Below are positions 44,622-57,400 of a stretch of 64,000 nucleotides of DNA, one piece after another. The notes below the pieces were generated by a model, which saw nothing but the letters and a program-made list of their open reading frames with translations, searched no databases and was not told the origin of the DNA. The stretch's first letter is position 1; each line of letters begins with the position of its first letter. The DNA comes from Diplosphaera chodatii (taxonomy: Eukaryota > Chlorophyta > Trebouxiophyceae > Prasiolales > Stichococcaceae). Both the position numbers and the translations under genes were made by a program. The DNA lies in assembly GCA_032358165.1 (NCBI GenBank), contig JAALGY010000038.1:2294001-2358000 (forward strand), given 5' to 3'.

Positions 44622-47600
44622 ATGTTCAAGTCCATGAGTGAGCCTTTTAGCTCAGCGCGGATGCCTGCTGACTGCTGCGAGCAAGTTTTGGTAGACCTCA
44701 CTCTGTATTGTGACCACTGTCTCGGGGATCAGAGGCGGTGGGGTGCTGCCCGGGCGGCCGGCGCACCAGCAGCTGGTTGCTTTGGGTTGCTGATCACAAG
44801 CGTGCATTGATCGACACCTGAACGGGCCCCGGGACCAGCCTGTACGGTCCTCAATCAGCTGTCTTGATATCGGCAGGCAGCGCACCCGTTTGCCGTTCAC
44901 CAAGACTCCGCCTTGCGGTGGATCGCGCACAGTATCGTCTGCTCAGCGTTGTGGGCCGCCGGGATCAGGTTGCTGTGGGCTGCGCGGTCCGTTGCGGGAT
45001 TCAACCTAGGCTGATGTTTGTTGATGTCGAGCTGTCCTGGACTCCACCGCGCTACCTGATCCATCGCAGAGGTCAAGTTCGGCGGCGGCAAGAGCAAAAC
45101 AGCCACCGCCGGGCCGGAAACGGCGCCGGCGCCCAGCACAAACAGCCACAGCAGCCCGCGGACACAGCAACCCGCGACAGGGCCGAAGAACTCGAGCGGG
45201 GCCGCCGCGCGGCCAGCAGCGGCGCCCCAGCCCCCCCAGCAGCCGCAGCAACAGCAGTCGCCCCAGCCGCAGCAGCCCAACAACAGCCAGCAGCCGGCGC
45301 GGGCCCCCCTGGCACGGGACAAGCCACCCCTGCCAGCGCTCACGCCGGAGAACTGTGCGGCTCATTACGCCGAGCCGCTGCCTGCGTTTCGGGATGTGCC
45401 GCCCTCAGAGAAGCAGCTGCTGCTGGTGAAGAAGCTGCACCTCTGCTCCTTCACTTTCGACTTCACCGATCAGGTAAGGGTCCAGCACCCGATAGGATGA
45501 GCCTGCTGGCAGCTGCAGATGAGCAGGGTGCTGCATGCACAAATCGGGTGCTGTCGTTGCTGGGGGAGGTGCTTGTTTTGGGAGCCCTGGAGCTCCACGA
45601 GTTGGGGTGCCTCTGGTGAATGTGCGGGGTGCGACCCGGCATTGGTCCTCACCCTCACTCTATGCAGCTCAGACCACACCACATCTTGCATGCATCCTAC
45701 AGTGGCCCGTTGCATCTGATGCAACAGCTGGCACCCGCGCATGCGCCCTGTGCATATTTGTTTGTGCCAATGCTGGGCAGGCCGCAAATGTGCGGGAGAA
45801 GGAGATGAAGCGGCAGACGCTGCTGGAGCTGGTGGATTATGTCAACACGGGCACCGGCAAGTTCACGGAGCTCGTCTCCGAGGTGAGCAGCCATTTACGA
45901 TGTTGTTTGTTGCAACCTCCCTCATGAGAACCGCATGACGTCAGGGACGCATGCCACACCAGAATAGCGAAGTGGACGAGTCCAATCGAGCGATGCAAGC
46001 TCTCATCAGCCCACCTGATGTCATGGCGGGGCTCTCCTGCGGTGCAGGACATCATCTTCATGCTGTCGGCAAACCTGTTCCGTGCGCTGCCGCCGTCGCG
46101 GGGCGCGGACCAGGAGAACTATGATCCCGATGAGGAGGAGCCCACCCTGGAGCCCACCTGGCCTCACCTGCAGGTATGGAGCTGACAGTGCATCTGAGGA
46201 CTGGAGTCATCCAACCGCCATACGCTCAGGCCACAGCACGAAGCAAAGGACACTGCACAGAAAACTCCCGAGGGCTGCTGGGCTGGCAACAATGCCATTT
46301 GGGCAGGCCGCAAGCAGGCAACCACACTCCTGCTGACGATCGGCATGTCCACCCCGCAGATCGTGTACGAGTTCCTGCTGCGGTATGTGGTGTGTCAGGA
46401 CACCGATGCAAAGGCAGCAAAGAAGTACATTGACCAGGCGAGTGGCTTCGCCTCATGTTGACCTTGGTGCCATGTCAAGTGCACAGGCACACTTGGCCAT
46501 GGGTGAGTGAGCTCCCCTGATGGAATGCCCTTGTACATTGACGACGTATGTGTCTCCCTCAGGCATTCGTGGTGCGGATACTGGAGCTGTTTGACAGCGA
46601 GGACCCTCGGGAGCGGGACTACCTGAAGACAATCCTGCACCGCATCTATGGCAAATTCATGATGCACAGGTGCACCCTACAGCAGCAGAGCACCTCAGCG
46701 TCTGCTGTGTGCTGCAACAACTCAGCTGAGCACCAAGCCTTATCGGAGCTAGCCTGCACCCGGATGCTCTTGCTCATGACACACAGGCCATACATCCGGC
46801 GGGCGATCAACCACGTCTTTTATCGGTTTGTGTACGAGACCGAGCGGCACAACGGCATCGCAGAGCTGCTTGAGATTTTGGGTTCCATCATCAACGGCTT
46901 TGCGCTGCCCCTGAAAGAGGAGCACAAGGTGCCGCCTGCTGTGTACACATGTTTTGTATGCAGTGCCAAGCACAGTGCTGTACCCTCGGGCAGGCTAGGC
47001 TTGCACACGAGCATCTGCGGAAAGGCTATCGTTTCGCTTCAGACTGCACATAGACAATGTGCACCTAGACTCGCTCAGGACTCAGCAAGGCAGGGCGCAG
47101 ACTGTGCAGTGCCCACGCATGCAGGCCTTCCTGACAAAAGCGCTGATGCCGCTGCACAAGCCCAAGTGCGTGGGCATGTACCACCAGCAGCTGGCGTACT
47201 GCGTCACCCAGGTGCTGCCCCGTAGTGTCCACCGCCAGCAAGGCGTGCAGCAGCACGCCCCACACTCGGCTGTCCATGGCACCTCTCATGCTTGTGCCAC
47301 ATGCGTACACATTGACATGATCACGCATCCGGCGTGGCAATGTAGCACTGTGAGGGAAGTGCGCAGCGCTCATGGTGCGGCATTCCATGTGCAGTTTGTG
47401 GAGAAGGAGCCCACGCTTGCCGAGCCAGTGCTGCGGGCGCTGCTGCGCTTCTGGCCGCTGACCAACAGCCAGAAGGAGGTGCTGTTCCTGGGCGAGCTGG
47501 AGGAGATCCTGGAGATCACGCAGGTGGGCTGCACACCTGCGCACCCCAGCAATGATGACCCGGTGATCGATGGTCATGTGAGGGAGTGCAGACAGGCCGC

Positions 47601-48529
47601 CGCAGCATGCGGTGCTCAGTCTGAACCACGAGTGTGCACGAACTCAGAAAGAGGGACAGCAAGTGTCCGGCTTTGCAGCCGTTCGTTGCTGCCACGGCTG
47701 CTGCGGCAGAGCAGGCCCCTGGCAGCTCTGAGACGTTGTGTCCTTGTGCCTGCAGCCGCAGGAGTTCGGCAAGGTGGTGGGCCCGCTGTTCAAGCAGATT
47801 GCCCGCTGCCTCAACAGCTCGCACTTCCAGGTGCGCGTCGCCCACCATGCTGCAGTCTGCCCCCTGACCAACTGTACTGTGTGAGCAACGTCACACCCTG
47901 TCGCACCAGCGTCCTGCTGAAGTCATCGCCATGGCCCGCAGGTGGCTGAGCGCAGCCTGTTCCTGTGGAACAACGAGGCGGTGGTGGGCCTGGTCGCGCA
48001 GCACAGGGGGGCCGTCGTTCCGGCGGTGCTGCCGGCCCTGGAGCGCAATGCAAAGAGCCACTGGAACCCCGCGGTGCACGGCCTGACCATCAACGTGCGC
48101 AAGATGTTCCAGGAGATGGACGCGCAGCTGTACGAGCAGTGCCGCCAGCGCTTCGAGCACGAGGAGGTGATGCCTGCCCATGAGTGTTGGGGAGGGAACC
48201 CGACAGCGTTGATGCTGTTGACGCCCCGCCCAGTGCGCAGGCCTGCAGCGGGTTGTGCGAGCAGTTCACAGGCACATCGACAGCATGGTGTCCGGCTACC
48301 ATTTGGAGTAGGCCTCATGCTGCAAAGTCGACGTCGTTGTGCCATCTGCACGCAGCTCGACCAGCCAGCGCACCTCGAGCAGCGGGAGCGCCAGTGGCAG
48401 GCCCTGGAGGAGGTAGCTGAGCAGCACCGGCATGCGATGGGCAACAGCGGCATGGGCCACAGCAGCGGTGGCAGCGAGAAGGCCAGCGGCGCCAACCCCG
48501 GCAGCCTGCATGTGAACGCCGGCCGGTGA
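44622..48529 (+). CDS. PP2A B56/B' regulatory subunit
   Basis: About twelve exons encode a B56-family subunit, which selects substrates for the PP2A holoenzyme. A 16-base first exon ATGTTCAAGTCCATGA (44622-44637) splices in phase to 45071, giving [15 protein letters not shown], the typical B56 start. Next is a Gln/Pro/Ala-rich linker, then [53 protein letters not shown] (about 45790), [77 protein letters not shown] with [20 protein letters not shown] (about 46800), [60 protein letters not shown], and [20 protein letters not shown] (about 47941). These are the B56 HEAT-like repeats in correct order. The C-terminal tail is Gln/His/Ser-rich. The second exon's long linker is unusual in length for B56. 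Confidence 0.93.
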
Positions 48530-49256
48530 TCGTGCGGCATGCCAGCTTGAGGCGTGCAGCTGCACACGACCGCTGCAGCGACGACAAATCGCAGCGGCGC
48601 GCAGCAGCTGCCAGCCCTGCAGCGTCTGGCAAGGGCTGCCAGACACTGTGAGGAGCAGACCGCACCATGGGTGGCTGTCTGGCAAGGAAAGCAAGCAGCA
48701 CAGTGGCCAGACAAACGCTATTGGGGGGCAGGCGGCTGCCATGCCAGGGAGTCAATGCCCGCCTCTGGCACACAAACTGCAGCGTACTGCGGCTCTGGTC
48801 CGCGTGCAGGATCCGGTTGTAGCATTTTCACGGACATTTGTTGCAGCAGCAGCGGCAATGGCATGAGGCAGCGCAGCGTGTACGACTGGGCGGGTGTGCT
48901 CTTGGTGCTCCCTGTGCGCTCCTGCTGGCAGAGCTCCACCGGGTTTTTTGCTCGTCTTGCGCCGCGATGCACACAGGCTCTCACACAATGTTCGAAGTAG
49001 CTGTAGCAGAAGCACTGGTCCACCTGTGATGTAAGGGTAGTCTAGCATTTAGCATGAGTCTCAAGATGACCACCCTGTGCTCATTTGCGAGGCGACATGC
49101 CGCCCAGTGCACGACTGCAGATGTCACTTGGCGGCGTTTCCCGATGTCCTTGGACCAGGCGGTCCTGCCACAGTTTCAGCCTCCTACTAAGCCAAGAGAC
49201 ACCCAATATCGCAGCGACGTGACTGCAGTTGCCGGCGCTCTTCTAGAGCCAGCAAG
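48530..49256. other. Intergenic region between two plus-strand genes
   Basis: It contains the 3' untranslated part of the PP2A gene and the promoter of the mitochondrial carrier. A TGTAA at about 49028-49032 may be the PP2A polyadenylation signal. I see no coding sequence. Confidence 0.4.
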
Positions 49257-50198
49257 ATGGCAGCCTCCAAGCAGAAGGATGGCAAAACGACGGTGGTGAC
49301 CATCAACCCCATGATCAAAAGCGTTGCAGGCTCGCTGGGTGGACTCACCGAGGCCTGCCTGCTGCAGCCCATGGACGTCGTCAAGACGCGCCTGCAGCTG
49401 GACAGAGCCGGCAAGTACACAGGCATCTTCAACTGCGGGACCACCATCATTCGGGAGGAGGGAGCGAAGTCGCTGTGGAAGGGGCTGACGCCCTTCGCCG
49501 GCAACCTCACGCTCAAGTACTTCCTGCGCTTCGGCACCAACGGCCTTTACCAGAACCTTCTACGTGACTCGGAGGGCAAGCTGAACAACTCACGGCGCAT
49601 GGCCGCGGGCTTCGCAGCCGGCGTCACAGAGGCGCTCATGATCGTGACGCCCTTCGAGGTGGTCAAGATCCGGCTCCAGCAGCAGCAGGGCAGCAACAAG
49701 GCAGCGCTCCTGTACAAGGGGCCCGTCAACTGCGCGGCGACGATCGTGCGGGAGGAGGGGCTGCGGGGCCTGTGGTCCGGCGCCTCGCCCACCGTCCTGC
49801 GCAACGGCACCAACCAGATGTGCCTGTTCTGGGCCAAGAACCACATGGACAGCGTGCTGTGGAGCAAGCACGACGGCGACGGCAAGCAGCTCGCAGCGTG
49901 GCAGTCGATGGTGTCGGGCGGCGCCGCGGCCATCCTGGGCCCAACCGTCACCAACCCCTTTGACGTTGTGAAGACTCGGATGATGGCGCAGAAGAAGTCG
50001 CCGTTCCCAGACCAGTACAGCGGCTTCCTCGACTGCCTGCTCAAGGTGCCGCGGCAGGAGGGCTTCCTCGCGCTGTACAAGGGCCTCCTGCCGCGCCTGA
50101 TGCGCATCCCGCCGGGACAGGCCATCGTGTGGGCCGTCAGCGACCAGATCACGGGGTACTTTGAGCGACGTCGCATGGAGGCCGTCGTCGCGCACTGA
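49257..50198 (+). CDS. SFC1: Mitochondrial succinate/fumarate-type carrier (SFC1-like), intronless
   Basis: A 313-residue single-exon protein has the three tandem repeats of the mitochondrial carrier family. Signature motifs are QPMDVVKTRLQ (residues about 39-49), TPFEVVKIRLQ (about 138-148) and NPFDVVKTRMM (about 238-248), each followed by the second part of the motif: EGAKSLWKGLTP, EGLRGLWSGASP, EGFLALYKGLLP. The body best fits the succinate-fumarate transporter subgroup (PMIKSVAGSLGGLTEACLLQ; KYFLRFGTNGLYQNLLRD), which exchanges cytosolic succinate for matrix fumarate, linking glyoxylate-cycle products to the TCA cycle. Length is normal and no residue is obviously missing. The start ATG at 49257 has AAGATGG context. 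In this intron-dense region the lack of introns is notable. Confidence 0.92.
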   Translation: MAASKQKDGKTTVVTINPMIKSVAGSLGGLTEACLLQPMDVVKTRLQLDRAGKYTGIFNCGTTIIREEGAKSLWKGLTPFAGNLTLKYFLRFGTNGLYQNLLRDSEGKLNNSRRMAAGFAAGVTEALMIVTPFEVVKIRLQQQQGSNKAALLYKGPVNCAATIVREEGLRGLWSGASPTVLRNGTNQMCLFWAKNHMDSVLWSKHDGDGKQLAAWQSMVSGGAAAILGPTVTNPFDVVKTRMMAQKKSPFPDQYSGFLDCLLKVPRQEGFLALYKGLLPRLMRIPPGQAIVWAVSDQITGYFERRRMEAVVAH

Positions 50199-51410
50199 CC
50201 AGCCTCGCAGCAGGCAGGGTTCAGTGGCACGTGCAGCTCACACCCGCCGGCAGCCCTGCACGGCTGTGCATAGCCTGTGACCACGGGCGGCAGCGCGGCA
50301 ATGACGCCAGCATCGGGGGCAGCCGGCCTGATCGTGCCAGTGCCAAGCAGCATGCATGGCGTAGGCGTGGCAAGACTCTGCTGCCGGCCTGACGCCAGCC
50401 GCTGCTGGGAGAGTGGTGGCGGTCTGGGCTGGCGGCCTGAAGTGTTGGGCAAGTCAGACAGCACGTGGTGCATGCATACTGCAGTGCATCCTGCGCAGTG
50501 CACAACGTATTGATAGGTGAAGTCAGCATGCGGTTGCAAACAGGCAGCAGGGTTGTGCTGCGCAGTTGCAGCACACCCAATTTTGTGGGATGCTGGTCAC
50601 CGTAAACATCTGAATATCAACTTCTTTTGGTTGCGTCAGATCAGGGTAGGATTAGGTTAGGATTAAGGGAGCGCACGTAGGGTGTGGCTGCAACCTGAAC
50701 TTGAGTGTTTAGGCGCTTAGGTGCATGACGGTCCTGCCGTCAGGGCCAGCTAGCAATTGTGAGCAGCATTGCTAGAGGAACGGGGCGGCACCGAAGGAAG
50801 CTGCCGGTGTTTAAAGAAGTTCCTTGATGTATGTAGAATCACATTCAGTGACACAGAATGTTCTTGGGCTGAAGTACTGCCCTTTCGTCTGCCCATCGAG
50901 TTACATCCACCAGGAACAGCAAAGTATGTCGGCAAACCTACACCAGGATTGCTCGACACACTGAACACATCAGAAAGACGGAACTGCAGCCCAACTGCAA
51001 GAGCATTGGCAACCAAGTATGAAGGTACAAACAGTCCCCCAGCCAACATTTGCTTGGAATTCCTCTGTAGTATGGACTTCCCAAGCAAAGCCATAAAGTG
51101 CGGCAAAAGCTGGAACATGTATATCTCAGCGTGGCAGCACAAATCTGCCATCATACGAACACTGCCGCAATGTGGACTAAAGTTGAGGACGCCCGACCTC
51201 TATCTACATTTGAGTATGTCTCCCTGGCAGTAGTTGCTCTTCTTGTGTGAGTGCTGCTGAGTTGGCTGCTAGTCTATCACAAACATCATGTCAAACTTAT
51301 TATCTGGATTGACTCTGCCACTGCTGAAGTCCTGAAACAAGTGAGCAGTGCCGCTCGCTGCCCGCTGCATGGGTCACGATCCTGCCCTTGAGGCCCTGTC
51401 AAGCTGCCGC
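50199..51410. other. Convergent intergenic region with a lower-GC island
   Basis: The first 400 bp resemble ordinary 3' flank. From about 50590 to 51250 GC drops clearly and both strands stay open (minus 50750-51154, plus 50769-51233). A degenerate TTAGG-type run lies at 50643-50667. I cannot identify the protein on either strand. Confidence 0.5.
50750..51154 (-). CDS. Open reading frame of unknown origin in a lower-GC island
   Basis: The minus-strand frame reads MADLCCHAEIYMFQLLPHFM, GKSILQRNSKQMLAGGLFVP and SYLVANALAVGLQFRLSD. The plus strand (50769-51233) is open too, with PIELHPPGTAKYVGKPTPG. Both look protein-like, as happens when one is the shadow of the other, and I cannot decide which is real. 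Codon use is AT-richer than in every neighbouring gene. It could be a transferred fragment, a decayed mobile-element piece or chance. Confidence 0.2.
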   Translation of the reverse strand: MMADLCCHAEIYMFQLLPHFMALLGKSILQRNSKQMLAGGLFVPSYLVANALAVGLQFRLSDVFSVSSNPGVGLPTYFAVPGGCNSMGRRKGSTSAQEHSVSLNVILHTSRNFFKHRQLPSVPPRSSSNAAHNC

Positions 51411-54400
51411 TTAGCCCAGCAACGAACCCAGCAGGTTGCCGAGGCTGTCTGTCACTGCTGACAGGGAGCTGGTGCTGGTGAGGCACACGTTGTCCACCGC
51501 AAGCAGCGAGCCGTCCACTATGCCGGCGATGTTGTTTAAGCCTATCGTGCTGATGGCACTAGTGACTGTGGCTGGCCGGCTGACCGCATTGGCTGCTGGC
51601 GACTGCGCTGTTACCTGCACATCAGCAGACATGTGTGGTCAGCGTACAACTTCAGCAACGCGACAGCTTTCACACTCTCGCATGTTTCCAGCCTGTCCCG
51701 GGCGTACATACAGAGACTCGGTCCACTGAAAGCTGCACTGCGACCACCTCCATGGTGACGAGGTTGGTATTGAGGAACTGCGAGCTTGCGCCAAGGTTCA
51801 GCTGCGTCATCCCATTATTTTTGCTCAGCGTGAAGGACACTGTGGCACCCTGCTGACTGTAGGAGGCCGGCGTGAGGATGGCGCCGAATGCCCCCAGGAG
51901 CGGCGCATTGTACTTGAACGACTGCAGCGTAGCCAGGCAGCGCACTTCAGCACGTGCACCTTTCAGTTGCCAAGGCGATGGTGCAGTGGCCGGATGCGTG
52001 CTAAAGGACAGGACGGCATGCAGGCTGGCAGGCGCTGCATTTCGTTGGTCTTCTGTCGACGGCGGATGTCACCTTGAAGGCGACCGTCATGTTGTCGGCG
52101 AAGATGGGCGCCATCCACAGGGAGTACACGCTCAGTTTGTCGGTAAACAGGATGGGGCCGATCGTTCCGGGGGCGCTGGAGGTGGCTGGCGGCGTGAACA
52201 GCGCGTTCTTGGGCGACACCACCGCTTTCTGCAGCGCAGTGTAGGGAGTTTCCAGAGTTCTTTTGTCAAACCGGCCATGCCACGCCAGGTGCTTGCAGAG
52301 TCGTCACAGCTGGCACATAGTGTGATACGTATCAAAGCAGTCACCACGTGCATGAATGAGACACCTGACAAGCATGCGGTGTTTCATGTGATGATCATTG
52401 GTTAGTGCTGCTTGCAGCAGTGCTGTGGCAGCACAATGCACATCGAAGTGGGACACTGTGGCTGTGCATATAGTTCCCCTGCTTACATTGTAGTTGCTGA
52501 CGGTGGAGTCGTACAGGTCGCCGATCATGAAGTTGAGGAACTGCGCGCCCAGCAGGTTGAGGTTGAGCGGCACGGTACCGGCAGCTGGAAGGCCCAGGGA
52601 AGTAGCCGTGGCGGCGGGACCAGCCACAGCATTCACCACATTGTTGAGCACGTCATCTGCATGACCGGGTTGCAAACTTCATCAGCCCAGAGTTGAGGAT
52701 GGTACACATATGTTGACAGTGCACCATGTGAGTAGACCCGTGCACAGCCCAGCATGTGCAGCGCACGACCCCCAGCGCATGCATGCAGGTGGGTCACCTT
52801 CGAAGGTGAACGAGCGGCTGCCGCCCAGGCTGCACACGCCGGCGCTCGGCGCAAATGTCGGCGCGGCAGTGGGCGCCGCCGTCGGAGCCGCCGTTGGCGC
52901 TGCTGTTGGCGCCACACTCGGCGTTGCGGTGGGCGTTGCGGTAGGCGCTTGTGTTGGAACGGCTGTTGGGGCGGCTGTGGGTGCTGCTGTCAGCGAGGGC
53001 GGCGCCTGGCCGGCAGCGTAGGACGACAGGCAGACGTCATCCACCGCAAAGTTGCCTGCACAGAGTTGGCGGCGAGCCTGAGGGCGAGACGGTAGATGCA
53101 ATCCAACACGCTGCAATGCTGCGCAGCTGCTGTGATATGCGGCAGCGCCGCGTGTTCAGCAGGCGGATGCTGCTCTGTACACGCTGAACCCAAGCAGCTC
53201 ACCGTTGCCGGTGACCGCCCCCAGCAGGGCGTCCAGGACGCCGTCGCCCTGGGGCGCGAAGATGACCTCGTCCACCGGGCCGTACGCGCTGAGGCTGACG
53301 GGCAGCCGCGGGCTGGACTGCTGCAGCGTCACCTGCGCAGAGCATCGGGCAGATCGTAGGTGCCAGCCAGAGCAGCAACAGCGCAGCCGGCTTGAGCGGC
53401 TCCTGCTCTGTGGCATGCCTAGAACGCAGCCCTGCCACATGGCGTGCTGCCCAGCGTGCAAGTTGATGGTCTCAGTGCATGCCGGCATACCGTGGTGCTG
53501 CCAACGGTGCTGCCGCTGCGGCGCGCGGTGATGCGCACATCCAGGTGCGAGCGGTAGGTCGAGGTCATGACCATCGAATTGATCTGCGGCAGGATACGGA
53601 AGCGCCTGAGGCCCTCTTCATGTCGTGAGTTAGGCGGAGGCTGCTTTTCTTGCATGCTGGCCTGGGCGAGGCTGGCCACAGGCTCGGTGGAGGCGAGCAC
53701 CTGGAAAGCCTGGCCGGTGTTGAGCAGCACGCCCAGGCGCGACACGGAGATGCTTGCAGGAAGACCCAGGCTGTTGGTGATGACGTTTGGCTGCGATGCC
53801 ACCGCCGGCGCGTACGCATTGGGCGTGCCCAGGAGGCTGAAGTTGCCGTCCACCAGGTAGAATCCCTACAGTTATGTGGTAGCTTGTGAGCTTTGTTGCT
53901 GTTGCATGCATGCATGCACATACGTGCGGCTTCATGTCAGATGTGAGGCATGCAGCAGCAGTGTGTCAACTCGAATGTGCAGCAACTGGCCGGGTCGCTC
54001 GCTTTGCACATGCGCACCGGGAAGCCGACGCCATCGTAGCCGCCAAAGCCGTCGATGAGAGACAACGGCACATTCAGGGCATCATTGAGCTGCACAGCAG
54101 AGACGTGCATTGAACTTCAAGTTGTCCAGCACCACCTGTCAAAATTTGTCAAAAGCATGGACATTCAATCGGAGATTGAGCATGCTTCGACAAGGACGTC
54201 CCCTTCTGTGGTGCAAGCCGCACGGCTCAAACTTACCACAGGATAGTCAAAGGTCAGGCAAGCAGGCGGCGCGCGCACATTGACGCACAGGTTGTCAATG
54301 GCTGCATGGCAAGGACAGCTCTCAGTTGCTGAGCCATCACGCTGATGCAGCTTGAATCGTCAACTTGTAGATGTGTCGGGTGCTATCGAGCAACCGCGGC

Positions 54401-57400
54401 AATGAAGCAGTCCATGCTGTAGCACCGAAACTGCAGCACGTCTCTGCTCACCAAAGTTGGCAGTGATGACCCCCAGCAGCGGGTTCACAAGGTACCCCGG
54501 CTGGTGGGGCGTCAGTGTCAGTGTGTCGGCATAAGCCATGCTGGCTGGCAGTGATACCAGCACTCTCGGGGTGCTGAGCCGCACCGGCACCACCTTGCGC
54601 CCCAGCTCCACACCATTCCGGAAGGCAACCTGCAGCGGAATATCATGCATGCGCTCTAAGATTGGCTCGTAGCAAGGCATGCATGTGCTTGACTCGTGAG
54701 TGCAAGCCGTGCCTTCGCCAGACCGCCTGCACAGCTGCAAACTCTGCTTGCAACATACATGCTGTGGTGCTGGCAGACTGTCGATGGCCTAAGTGTCAGA
54801 GCGTCAAGCATCACCCCACCATGAGCAGGTCGTGGTCGGTGAAAATGCCGGTGAGGTAGAAGGACGACACATCGAACAGTCGCTGATTCCCCAGCAGGCC
54901 CAGGCCCAGGGTGTCTGTAGTGATGGAGGCGGCCAGCCCCGCCAGGTTGGTGATCACGAAGTCCCCGCTGATGAGGGCCGGGTAGTAGCGGTTTGGCGTC
55001 AGTCCCAACACATCGATCTGCGCGCAGAGCTCTAGTGTGAGCTCCTGGTATCACACTGGAAATTGTGACAACATTCTGACGTGTTGACTGCCCAAGTTGT
55101 CTGCATGTGCTGACAATAGGATCCAAACATTGCGGGCATCTCCCAGCAGCCTGCAAATGTGGACCGACCTCGTCGTAACCATCAGCTGGCACGAAGCCGG
55201 GGAACTGGAGGCCTTCAGCACCCGCCACGCCGCCAAGCGTGTTGACGGCCTGCGACAGCGTGCCGTCGACCAGGCCAGTGTCGAACGTGACGACGTTTCC
55301 AGTGCTGCAGGTCTGAGGCGAGACCGGCGCTGGCGGCGCGGCTGGCAGCGGCGGCAGAGTGGCCGGCGGCGGGGAGGCAGCCGGAGTAGGCAGAAATGCC
55401 GGCGCGGCCGTTGGGCTGGCTGTTGGCGTCTGCGTTGCCGGTGCGGCTGTTGGCAGGGCAGTCGGGCTCGCTGTGGGGGCTGGTGTCGGGGTGGGCCCGC
55501 TGAGCGGTGGCGGTGTGTACTGCAGCGCCAGGTTGTCGATGGCAAACTGTGAGATGGCGATGCTAGGGGTCGTGGCGCCAGCGTCTGGAGTGAACAGCAC
55601 CATGTCAACGCCTGCAAAGCTGGCTGGCAGCGTGACCAGCTGCGGGCCGGATGTGCTGAGCGTCACTGTCTCGCTGGCCACCAGACTGCCGCCGGTGTAC
55701 CCCTCGATGACGACTTGCAGCTGGTCGCTGCTGACGCTGGTCATGTACATGGTGCTGAGCGTGAAGCTGGCATTGCTCGCGGCTGTGATGGCAGCAGGCA
55801 GGCCGTCTTTGTTGACCGTCACCTGCGCCCAAACCACACAACCAAGCTGCAAGTGCTGAAGTCACAGCTGGTGTCATGCGCACACAAGGCCAGTGCATGC
55901 ATGAGCACACAGCCACCACCCACCTGGCTTGGAGACACCACGGCTGCTGCATACTTGCCACCGTTCACGCTGGCGTCCACCACGATGAAGCCGCCGGTCG
56001 CTGGTCCGCTGAAGTCCAGGCCAGCATTGCCGCCATAGCCTGTTGGCACGGCCAGGGCGTCGACATTGCTGCCGGCTGGGAGGCCGTCAAAGTCCAGGCC
56101 GGCCAGCGGCGGCGGCGGGGAGGCAGCAGTCGGCGCTATTTTGGTGGGTGCAGCCGTGGGTGTGGCCGCCACAGTCGTGAGGGCCAGGTTGTCGATGGCA
56201 AACTGGGTGTCGGCAGCGCCATACTGGGTGCTGCCGCTGAGCTGGGGCGTGAAGGTCACAGAGTCCACACTGCTGAAGCCGGCTGGCAGCGTGACCAGCT
56301 GCGGGCCAGAGGTGTCCAGCGTCACGGTGAAGCTGGCCGTCACGCTGCCGCCTGTGCGGGCCTGGATGACGACAGTCACCGCGCCGCTGCTCACGCTGGT
56401 CATGTACATGGTCGTCACTGACACGCTGCCGCCTGCGGCTGCCGTGATGGCTGCAGGCAGCCCGTCCTTGTTCACGATCACCTGCAGGAACGGTAGTCGT
56501 CTCACTGGACAGATGAGCCTGCAGAGCAGTTCTCGATATTGCAGGACTGCACACTGGCGTGCGTTACAAGATGGAGCAAGAGGTCTGCATGCAGGTCCAG
56601 ACTGCGGGTTTCCGCAGTGCTCACCTGATCGGGCGACACCACGGCTGGTGCGTACTTGCCACCGTTCACGCTGGAGTCCACCACGATGAAGCCGCCGGTT
56701 GCTGGGCCGCTGAAGTCCAGGCCAGCATTGCCGCCATAGCCTGTTGGCACGGCCAGGGCGTCGACATGGCTGCCGGCTGGGAGGCCATCAAAGTCCAGGC
56801 CCGCCAGCGGCGGCGGCGGTGGGGAGGCAGCAGTCGGCGCTGCGGTCGGGCTGGGTGTGGGTGCCGTCGGTGCTGCTGAAGGCGCCTCTGTGGTAGGTGC
56901 TGCGGTGGGGGCTGGTGTCGGGGTGGGCCCGCTGAGCGGTGGCGGTGTGTACTGCAGCGCCAGGTTGTCGATGGCAAACTGTGAGATGGCGATGCTAGGG
57001 GTCGTGGCGCCAGCGTCTGGAGTGAACAGCACCATGTCAACGCCTGCAAAGCTGGCTGGCAGCGTGACCAGCTGCGGGCCGGATGTGCTGAGCGTCACTG
57101 TCTCGCTGGCCACCAGACTGCCGCCGGTGTACCCCTCGATGACGACTTGCAGCTGGTCGCTGCTGACGCTGGTCATGTACATGGTGCTGAGCGTGAAGCT
57201 GGCATTGCTCGCGGCTGTGATGGCAGCAGGCAGGCCGTCCTTGTTGACCGTCACCTGCGCCCAAACCAGACAACCAAGCTGCAAGTGCTGAAGTCACAGC
57301 TGGTGACATGCGCACACAAGGCCAGTGCATGCATGAGCACACAGCCACCACCCACCTGGCTTGGAGACACCACGGCTGCTGCATACTTGCCACCGTTCAC

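Noticed and set aside
49054..49299. Upstream open frame overlapping the carrier start
   Set aside because: Out of frame with the carrier and without coding character; the ATG at 49257 in AAGATGG context gives the full-length family protein.
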